Assembly (NCBI GenBank): GCA_964604705.1
Contig: CAZSAP010000001.1
Span: forward strand, 1 to 64,000
DNA: 64,000 nt
Source of the DNA: JAAXVQ01 sp964604705
GTDB taxonomy: Bacteria; Oederibacteriota; JAAXVQ01
Direction: 5' to 3'
The notes beneath the pieces are model-generated. The model did no database searches, had not been told where the DNA came from, and worked only from the letters and a program-made list of their open reading frames with translations. The translations under genes were made by a program, and so were the position numbers. Below are positions 7,337 to 14,039 of the stretch, one piece after another. The first letter of the stretch is position 1. Every line of letters begins with the position of its first letter.

Positions 7337-9271
7337 ATGGCGAGTGAATTTATTGTTGAATTGTCGGATGTAAAAGCAATTGAAGTTGTTGAAGGTGCCA
7401 CATGGGCTGAAGCCATCAAACAACTAGATCCAGCGCTGTATGGCAGGACTTTGGTTATAAAAGAAGGGGATTCAATATACGATGTCCATGTTCCGGTTCC
7501 GCAAGGGCGCCATCGAATCAAAGGGTTGGATTTTTCTGATCCGGAGGGGATGGATGTATTTCGTCATTCCACGGCCCATCTTATGGCTGCAGCCGTAAAA
7601 GAATTATTTCCGACGACAAAAGTAACTATTGGCCCTTCGATTAAAGATGGCTTTTATTACGATTTTGATCGCGAACAACCGTTTTCGGCAGAAGAATTGA
7701 TTAAAATAGAAGAAAAAATGCGTGAAATTGCTCAGCGCAAACAACCCTTCGTTCGCAAGGTAGTATCTGCGGCAGAGGCGCGTGCCTTCTTTGAACAACA
7801 AGGAGAAACATATAAAGTCGAACTGTTGGACGCCATTCAAGAAGGGGAGATCACACTTTATTCCTTAGGTGATTTTGTTGATCTATGCCGAGGCCCACAT
7901 GTCCCTAATGCCGGCGTTTTGAAAGCATTTAAATTAATGTCCGTCGCGGGCGCATATTGGCGAGGCGATGAACGGAATAAAATGCTCCAACGAATTTATG
8001 GTACGAGTTTTGATAAGGCCAAAGCTTTGGAAGAATATTTAAGTAAACTAGAAGAAGCCAAACGTCGGGATCATCGTAAATTGGGGAAAGAACTTGATCT
8101 GTTTTCCTTGCACGAAGATGCTGGTGCCGGATTGGTTTATTGGCATCCTAAGGGAGCTCTCATCCGGAAGCTCATTGAAGATTTTTGGAAAAATGAACAT
8201 TTGCGCAATAATTATGATCTTTTAAATACTCCGCATATGGGGAAATCGCATCTTTGGGAAACGTCGGGTCACCTTGGCTTCTATAAAGAAAATATGTATT
8301 CGCCCATGACCATTGATGAGGCTGATTATTATGTCAAGCCCATGAACTGTCCGTTTCATATTAAAATCTATAAAACTCGCATGCACAGCTATCGTGAAAT
8401 GCCGGTTCGTTGGGCTGAATTGGGAACCGTGTATCGCTATGAAAAATCAGGTGTACTCCATGGATTGATGCGGGTTCGGGGCTTTACCCAGGATGATGCC
8501 CATATTTTCTGTCGTCGAGACCAATTGGAATCGGAAATCATTGAAGTCATCCGGTTTGTTTTGTATGTACTTGGTGCATTTGGATTTTCTGAGTATCAAG
8601 TATATCTTTCTACCAAACCGCATGAAGGTACCGTAGGTACTGACGAAGGGTGGCAAGAAGCCACCTTGGCTCTTCGCAAAGCCTTGGATGCCACGGGGCT
8701 TAAATACGATGTGGATGAGGGTGGTGGAGCATTCTACGGCCCTAAGGTTGACATTAAAATCAAGGATTCGCTTGGTCGGACGTGGCAGTGTTCAACAGTA
8801 CAGGTTGATTTCAATTTACCTGAACGATTTGACATGACTTACATTGGAGAAGATGGCAAAGAACATCGCCCTATCATGATCCACAGGGCACTGATGGGCT
8901 CGTTGGAGCGATTCTTTGGTATTCTTATTGAGCATTACGGTGGAGCTTTTCCTGTATGGCTCGCACCTGTTCAAGCAAGGATTTGTACCATAACGGATCG
9001 TCAGAATGACTTTGCAATTCAAGTAATGAAGCAATGTCGGGTACTTGGGCTACGAGTTGATGCTGATGTTCGTCCTGAAAAAATTAATTCCAAGATTCGC
9101 GATGCCCAACTTGAGAAAATACCCTACATGCTCGTTGTTGGCGACAGGGAAATGGAGAGCAATTCAGTTGCGGTTCGATTACGTACTGGTGAAAACTTAG
9201 GTGCGAAACCAATAGAAGCGGTTTGTAAGATGCTTTTAGACAAACAAGAGACAAAGTCTTTGGAATTATAA
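7337..9271 (+). CDS. thrS: Threonyl-tRNA synthetase
   Basis: A 644-residue class II aminoacyl-tRNA synthetase, full length for ThrS. Domains run as TGS (about 1-62), the HxxxH-containing editing/SAD domain (HSTAHLMAAAVKELFP near residue 77), the catalytic core, then the anticodon-binding domain from about residue 540. Zinc and substrate residues are visible: MNCPFH for the cysteine ligand, RYEKSGVLHGLMRVRGFTQD as motif 2, and HRALMGSLERFFGILIEHYGG as motif 3. The start has a GTAGGGAG ribosome binding site. No T-box leader fits in the nine-base gap from pssA, so it is likely read through from the operon. A strong terminator lies about 125 bases downstream. Confidence 0.97.
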   Translation: MASEFIVELSDVKAIEVVEGATWAEAIKQLDPALYGRTLVIKEGDSIYDVHVPVPQGRHRIKGLDFSDPEGMDVFRHSTAHLMAAAVKELFPTTKVTIGPSIKDGFYYDFDREQPFSAEELIKIEEKMREIAQRKQPFVRKVVSAAEARAFFEQQGETYKVELLDAIQEGEITLYSLGDFVDLCRGPHVPNAGVLKAFKLMSVAGAYWRGDERNKMLQRIYGTSFDKAKALEEYLSKLEEAKRRDHRKLGKELDLFSLHEDAGAGLVYWHPKGALIRKLIEDFWKNEHLRNNYDLLNTPHMGKSHLWETSGHLGFYKENMYSPMTIDEADYYVKPMNCPFHIKIYKTRMHSYREMPVRWAELGTVYRYEKSGVLHGLMRVRGFTQDDAHIFCRRDQLESEIIEVIRFVLYVLGAFGFSEYQVYLSTKPHEGTVGTDEGWQEATLALRKALDATGLKYDVDEGGGAFYGPKVDIKIKDSLGRTWQCSTVQVDFNLPERFDMTYIGEDGKEHRPIMIHRALMGSLERFFGILIEHYGGAFPVWLAPVQARICTITDRQNDFAIQVMKQCRVLGLRVDADVRPEKINSKIRDAQLEKIPYMLVVGDREMESNSVAVRLRTGENLGAKPIEAVCKMLLDKQETKSLEL

Positions 9272-9396
9272 TTTAAATACTAAGTCTAGGGTTGCTGATA
9301 ATAAGAATTTGCGATTTATTGATATGTATTGTAAAAATTAGTGCCAGGCAGTAATGACACTACTAAATTCTAATGATGTTAAGATAAAAGAATATA

Positions 9397-9435
9397 ATAA
9401 AAAGCCTTTCGAGTTATACTTGAAAGGCTTTTTAT
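9397..9435. terminator. Strong bidirectional intrinsic terminator
   Basis: A perfect 14-bp inverted repeat (9397-9410 with 9422-9435, 11-base loop) has a GCCTTTC/GAAAGGC core and A/T runs at both ends. It should stop the thrS transcript on plus and could stop minus-strand transcription through the gap after nfnB. Confidence 0.85.
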
Positions 9436-9819
9436 TTAAGTAAGCTTTTAAATGGATGAATTGTCAAACTAAACTTATTCGGAATCTTTGTCTTTTTGGA
9501 TAAATCTTCGGTGATACATTTGAGCCACCAATTCACTAACATTAGTGAGTGTGATATAGAAAATTTCGACTGGTTTTACAGAGTGATTTATTTGGTTGAT
9601 TAGTAAAGATACGAATGAGTCACTTGCTCTAAAAACATTCAAGCAGGTTATATATTAATCTAAAATCGATAATTATTTAACGTCGTATAATATATATTAT
9701 GTTAACTTATATAAAAATATTGCTTGTTTTAAGTTACTTCACTTTAATTTTGACCTTATTCGAACTTACTTGAAGTTATTTCTATTTTGTTTGGAAATAA
9801 AAGAAATAATTTACGAAAC
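9436..9819. other. Intergenic gap with a short coding-like relic
   Basis: Apart from the minus-strand relic at 9475-9642 (listed separately), this stretch is AT-rich and holds nothing I recognise. A loose inverted repeat around TTACTTCA and TGAAGTTA lies at about 9735-9780. Confidence 0.5.
9475..9642 (-). pseudogene. Possible decayed fragment of a carrier-protein (ACP/PCP) domain
   Basis: A minus-strand frame of 55 codons from a TTG at 9642 to TAA at 9475. Its first part, NVFRASDSFVSLLINQIN, resembles the phosphopantetheine attachment region of carrier domains (NFFxLGGDSLxxxxLIxxIN), with GG replaced by RA. The next part, VKPVEIFYITLTNVSELV, resembles the domain end (V-x-P-V-x-x-IF-x-x-x-T-V-x-E-L). 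There is no ribosome binding site, no upstream module and an in-frame stop just upstream. I read it as the leftover 3' end of an NRPS/PKS-like gene, or chance. The similarity is by eye only. Confidence 0.3.
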
Positions 9820-11208
9820 TTAACCGATGAGTTCGTTGATTCGTTTAGCTGCTGCTCTTCCTGCACCCATAGCTAAAATCACTGTTGCAGCGCCACTAAC
9901 AATATCGCCGCCAGCAAATACCTGCTTTATTGAAGTTTCTCCATTTTCATTGGCAATAATATAGCCGCGTTTATTGGTTTCAAGTCCAGGCGTTGTTGTC
10001 GCAATGATCGGATTGGCTTGAGTACCTATGGCAACTACGGCGGAATCAATTGGTAGTTCAAATTCACTTCCTGGAATCGGCAGAGGCTGACATCTACCCG
10101 AGGTATCAGGTTCGCCTAAACGCATACGAATGCATTTCACGGACCGTACAGCACCGTTGGGATGTGCTAGATATTCTAAAGGCAAGGTTAATAACTGAAA
10201 ATCAACGCCTTCTTCCTGAGCATGTTTAATTTCTTCCAGGCGCCCTGGCATTTCAGCTTCGGATCGTCGGTAGATTAAGTGCACATGCTTGGCACCGAGG
10301 CGCAAAGCTGAACGAGCGGCATCCAAAGCGGTATTTCCGCCGCCGATAATAGCGATTCGTTCACCGATATGTATGGGGGTCGCTGAAGAGTCACCTTTAA
10401 AGGCTTGCATGAGATTGACTCGAGTTAAAAACTCATTCGCTGAGTAGATATAATTTGAATCTTCGCCAGGAATATTCATGAAACTTGGATAGCCGGCTCC
10501 GGTTGCAATAAAGACTGAAGCATAGCCATTATCCAATAATTCAGGGATGGTATTAATTTTACCGATTACCGCGTTTGTAATAAAAGTTACTCCCATTTGT
10601 TTTAATGTTTCTATTTCACAATCGACGATTAACTCTTTGGGTAAACGAAATTCAGGAATTCCATAGGCGAGGACCCCACCTAAGGCATGAAGGGCTTCGA
10701 AAACAGTCACGGAATAGCCTAATTTGGCCAATTCACCTGCGCATGTAAGACCTGCTGGGCCACTCCCAACAATTGCAACGTTCTTCCCTTTTTTTACAAT
10801 TCCAGACATATCCGGCAAAACGCACGCATTGATTGCGTAATCCCCAACAAAACGTTCCAATGCTCCAATTGCCACCGCAGTACCCTTTTTTGCCAAAATA
10901 CACGTTTTTTCGCATTGTGATTCCTGAGGACAGACACGCCCACATATGGCTGGCAAAGAATTATCCTCGCGAATACGTCGAACAGCTTCTTTGGGATTAT
11001 TCTCAAGGATGGATTCTATAAAATACGGAATATTGATATGTACGGGGCAACCATCACGGCATGTAGGCTTTTTACAAAATAAACAACGACTGGCTTCGAG
11101 TTGTGCCTGTTCGCGAGTGAAACCGGTATTAACTTCGTTGAAATTTTTCGCCCGAATATGAGGTTCCTGTTCAGGCATTTTCTCGCGATCACGTTTAATG
11201 GGCGGCAT
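9820..11208 (-). CDS. nfnB: NfnB-type large subunit of NADH-dependent ferredoxin:NADP+ oxidoreductase (GltD-like)
   Basis: A 462-residue flavoprotein of the GltD family. The N-terminus has eight cysteines for two 4Fe-4S clusters (C42, C45, C50, C54 and C89, C93, C99, C103). A dinucleotide-binding fold follows (VAIVGSGPAGLTCAGELAKLG), then a second Rossmann fold (IAIIGGGNTALDAAR). Such proteins are often labelled homotetrameric glutamate synthase, but no large glutamate synthase subunit is present. The gene overlaps by 14 bases an NfnA-type FAD/2Fe-2S subunit, which is the arrangement of the electron-bifurcating NfnAB complex of anaerobes: two NADPH reduce NAD+ and ferredoxin, or the reverse. 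The complex assignment rests on gene pairing. Confidence 0.85.
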   Translation of the reverse strand: MPPIKRDREKMPEQEPHIRAKNFNEVNTGFTREQAQLEASRCLFCKKPTCRDGCPVHINIPYFIESILENNPKEAVRRIREDNSLPAICGRVCPQESQCEKTCILAKKGTAVAIGALERFVGDYAINACVLPDMSGIVKKGKNVAIVGSGPAGLTCAGELAKLGYSVTVFEALHALGGVLAYGIPEFRLPKELIVDCEIETLKQMGVTFITNAVIGKINTIPELLDNGYASVFIATGAGYPSFMNIPGEDSNYIYSANEFLTRVNLMQAFKGDSSATPIHIGERIAIIGGGNTALDAARSALRLGAKHVHLIYRRSEAEMPGRLEEIKHAQEEGVDFQLLTLPLEYLAHPNGAVRSVKCIRMRLGEPDTSGRCQPLPIPGSEFELPIDSAVVAIGTQANPIIATTTPGLETNKRGYIIANENGETSIKQVFAGGDIVSGAATVILAMGAGRAAAKRINELIG

Positions 11209-12028
11209 CGGATCCTTTCACGCTATCCAAACGTTGTTTTTCCTCTTCACTGAACATGGATAAACGACGTCGAATGCTGTCGAAATCAACCTGGTGGGCA
11301 TCAAACTCAGGCCCATCGACACAAGCGAATTTTGTCTTTCCGGCAATGGTGCAGCGACAAACGCCGCACATTCCTGTCCCGTCAATCATGAGTGGGTTAA
11401 GGCTGACCATGGTTTTTATTCCTAATGGTCGGGTTAGCTCTGCCACGGCCTTCATCATGACCACGGGTCCGATGGCTACGATGAGATTGACCGCTTCTTG
11501 ATTTAAAACGGATTGTAAAACATCCGTTACCAATCCTTTTTGACCTTTGGAGCCATCATTGGTAGCAATCAATAGTGCATCGCTAACCAAGGAAAGTTCT
11601 TTTTCTAAAATTAACAAATCCTGAGAGCGTCCGCCTAAGATGGTGATAAGTCGATTTCCATTCTCCTTAAATGCTTGGGCAATAGGCAAAAGCGGCGCAA
11701 TTCCCACTCCGCCACCAATCATAACAGCTGTGCCGACATTATCTATGTGTGTTGGATGCCCTAGAGGGCCTGCAAGGTCTTGTATGGATTGTTGGGGCGC
11801 CAAAGCAGCCAATTCAAAGGTAGTTGCGCCAACAACTTGAAAAATAATATCAATGGTTCCATGTTCTAGGTCGGATGAAACAATCGTTAAAGGGATACGT
11901 TCAGAATGAATAGTAGGCCGAAGGATAACAAAATGTCCAGCCTGACGCTTCTTTGCGATTTCGGGTGCGTGCACTGCATAACGCCAAACATTTGGTGCAA
12001 TAAGCGTTTTTGAGATAATTTCAAACAT
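11195..12028 (-). CDS. nfnA: NfnA-type small subunit (FAD and 2Fe-2S ferredoxin-NADP reductase-like)
   Basis: A 277-residue protein of the dihydroorotate dehydrogenase electron-transfer/sulfide dehydrogenase family. The FAD-binding barrel includes SERIPLTI near residue 43. The NAD-binding part begins at MIGGGVGIAPLLPIA, and the C-terminal 2Fe-2S site is GTGMCGVCRCTIAGKTKFAC. It is upstream of and translationally overlapped with nfnB. Small-subunit FAD plus large-subunit FAD and iron-sulfur clusters make up the bifurcating NADH-dependent ferredoxin:NADP+ oxidoreductase. It lies downstream of the pckG terminator, so it probably has its own weak promoter in the short gap. Confidence 0.87.
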   Translation of the reverse strand: MFEIISKTLIAPNVWRYAVHAPEIAKKRQAGHFVILRPTIHSERIPLTIVSSDLEHGTIDIIFQVVGATTFELAALAPQQSIQDLAGPLGHPTHIDNVGTAVMIGGGVGIAPLLPIAQAFKENGNRLITILGGRSQDLLILEKELSLVSDALLIATNDGSKGQKGLVTDVLQSVLNQEAVNLIVAIGPVVMMKAVAELTRPLGIKTMVSLNPLMIDGTGMCGVCRCTIAGKTKFACVDGPEFDAHQVDFDSIRRRLSMFSEEEKQRLDSVKGSDAAH

Positions 12029-12075
12029 CAGTCATCTCCCCCTATTGGGTAAAAACAAAGAAAGGTAATCAAAAA

Positions 12076-12115
12076 AAACCCGGTAATTAATGCAAGGGCA
12101 TTAATTACCGGGTTT
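12076..12115 (-). terminator. Intrinsic terminator of pckG
   Basis: An 18-bp perfect stem (12076-12093 with 12098-12115) around a four-base loop is followed on the minus strand by an eight-base T run (12078-12071). It lies about 15 bases past the pckG stop and separates pckG from nfnA. Confidence 0.9.
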
Positions 12116-12130
12116 GATTATACCAGTGAA

Positions 12131-13912
12131 TTAGATTTTTTTAAAGCGCGCTCGTTGACTTGCTAGCTCGTGTTTTAATTCAACCGGAAGTGATTTTCCA
12201 AACGTTTGGAAAAATTCTTCATGCTGATTCATTTCTTTTTCCCAGACGTCTTTATCAATGGCGAGAACCTTTTCTAGATTTCCAACAGGTAGTTTCAAAC
12301 CAGTTAGATCCAAGCTTCGTGGTGTTGGAACATATCCAATAGGGGTTTTAACCGCTTCAGCAGTATTTTCGCAACGATCTGCAATCCATTCAAGAACACG
12401 GAGGTTTTCACCATAGCCTGGCCACAAGAAACGTCCATCTGCATCGGTGCGGAACCAATTAACATTGAAGATCTTAGGTTGATTTTGCATCTTTTTCCCC
12501 ATTTTGAGCCAATGAGAAAAATAATCACCCATATTGTATCCACAAAAGGGTAACATAGCCATTGGATCACGACGTACTTCACCTTCGGCACCGTATTGAG
12601 CGGCAGTTCGTTCCGATGCCATGGTAGCACCTACATAGACGCCATGTTGCCAATTAAATGATTCATAGACCAACGGAGCAACATGGGCACGCCTTCCGCC
12701 AAAAATAATGGCCGAAATTGGTACCCCGTGATGGTGCTTGATCCGGAAAGAAGCGGTCGGGCATTGTGTGATGGGTGCCGTAAAACGACTGTTTGGATGC
12801 GCGGCTTTAATTATTTCACCATTTTCATCAGTTATACCTGGTTTCCAAGGACGACCACGCCAATCAATTCCACGAGAAGGAATGGGGCCGTCGGCGCCTT
12901 CCCACCAAACGGTTTTGTCTGGCTTCAATAATACATTTGTGAAAATAGTATTGGTCTTAATGGTGGCAACTGCATTGGGATTGGTTTTAGAATTGGTGCC
13001 GGGAGCAACACCGAAAAATCCAGTCTCGGGATTAATGGCCCAAAGTCCACCATCGGTATCAATGCGCATCCAGGCAATGTCATCTCCCACGGTCCAGATT
13101 TTATATCCTTTTTTTGCTAAACCTTTTGGTGGGACCAGCATGGCGAGGTTGGTTTTTCCGCATGCACTCGGGAACGCTGCGGCGATATAGATAATATGTC
13201 CATTTGGTTTCTCAACACCCATAATTAGCATGTGCTCTGCCAGCCATCCTTCGCGATAACCCTGATGACTGGCTATACGTAAGGAAAGACATTTTTTCCC
13301 TAGCAGGACATTTCCACCGTATCCGGAGCCAACGCTCCAAATGGTATTGTCCTCAGGGAAATGAAGGATTAGACGACGATCGATATTTAGATCAGCTTTA
13401 CTGTGTAGGCATTTTGTGAACTCCCCATCGTCCCCTAATTTCTTTAGGACAGGGGTACCGATGGTTGTCATGATACGCATGTTCAAGACCACATAGATAC
13501 TGTCGGTAAGTTCAACACCGATTTTTGAAAAAGGTGAACCAACTGGTCCCATGGAAAAGGGAATGACATACATGGTTCTTCCCTTCATGGCGTTTTTAAA
13601 AATAGCCTTCGCTTTAGCATATCCAGCCTTCGGAGACATCCAATTATTGGTGGGGCCGGCATCTACCTTACGACTGGTGCAAATGTAGGTGAGGTGCTCA
13701 GTGCGCGCCACATCATTGGCGGCAGTGCGATGAAAGACACATCCGGGCATTTTTTTTTGATTGAGTTGCAACAATTCACCCGTTGCGAACGCTTCCTTTT
13801 CCAGACGATTTTTCTCTTCATCGGAGCCATCGATCCATACAATTCGGTCAGGACGACACATTTCTGCCATCTTTTTGACCCAATCGTTTAAACGTACGTG
13901 GGTTAATTTCAT
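12131..13912 (-). CDS. pckG: Phosphoenolpyruvate carboxykinase (GTP)
   Basis: A 593-residue GTP-type PEP carboxykinase interconverting oxaloacetate and GTP with phosphoenolpyruvate, GDP and CO2. The kinase-1a loop is FPSACGKTNLAM near residue 275 with the reactive cysteine of the GTP family. Downstream are the kinase-2/metal block (VGDDIAWMR) and FGGRR. Length and the ACGKTN loop separate it from the ATP-type enzyme. The gene stands alone between a good promoter at 13972-14000 and its own terminator. In an anaerobe it may run in either direction; the sequence does not decide. Confidence 0.97.
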   Translation of the reverse strand: MKLTHVRLNDWVKKMAEMCRPDRIVWIDGSDEEKNRLEKEAFATGELLQLNQKKMPGCVFHRTAANDVARTEHLTYICTSRKVDAGPTNNWMSPKAGYAKAKAIFKNAMKGRTMYVIPFSMGPVGSPFSKIGVELTDSIYVVLNMRIMTTIGTPVLKKLGDDGEFTKCLHSKADLNIDRRLILHFPEDNTIWSVGSGYGGNVLLGKKCLSLRIASHQGYREGWLAEHMLIMGVEKPNGHIIYIAAAFPSACGKTNLAMLVPPKGLAKKGYKIWTVGDDIAWMRIDTDGGLWAINPETGFFGVAPGTNSKTNPNAVATIKTNTIFTNVLLKPDKTVWWEGADGPIPSRGIDWRGRPWKPGITDENGEIIKAAHPNSRFTAPITQCPTASFRIKHHHGVPISAIIFGGRRAHVAPLVYESFNWQHGVYVGATMASERTAAQYGAEGEVRRDPMAMLPFCGYNMGDYFSHWLKMGKKMQNQPKIFNVNWFRTDADGRFLWPGYGENLRVLEWIADRCENTAEAVKTPIGYVPTPRSLDLTGLKLPVGNLEKVLAIDKDVWEKEMNQHEEFFQTFGKSLPVELKHELASQRARFKKI

Positions 13913-13971
13913 TAGCTGGTTCCTCTCTGCCGAAAGAATGTTCTCCTTAAATTATAAAGAAGAATTTTGTT

Positions 13972-14000
13972 TTTATATCATGGATACCTGTCGGATGCAA
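13972..14000 (-). promoter_or_regulatory. Probable sigma-70 promoter of pckG
   Basis: On the minus strand TTGCAT (14000-13995) and TATAAA (13977-13972) are 17 bases apart, about 60 bases before the pckG ATG, which has a GAGAGGAA ribosome binding site. Confidence 0.55.
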
Positions 14001-14039
14001 TATCTTTTGCTGGTTCTGGAAAACTAAACGCTGATCCTT

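Noticed and set aside
9820..11208. NADPH glutamate synthase small subunit GltD
   Set aside because: No large subunit is present, and the overlap with an NfnA-type subunit fits NfnAB better.
12738..13190. 150-codon open frame on plus inside pckG
   Set aside because: Opposite-strand shadow of a strongly conserved enzyme, with no start signals.
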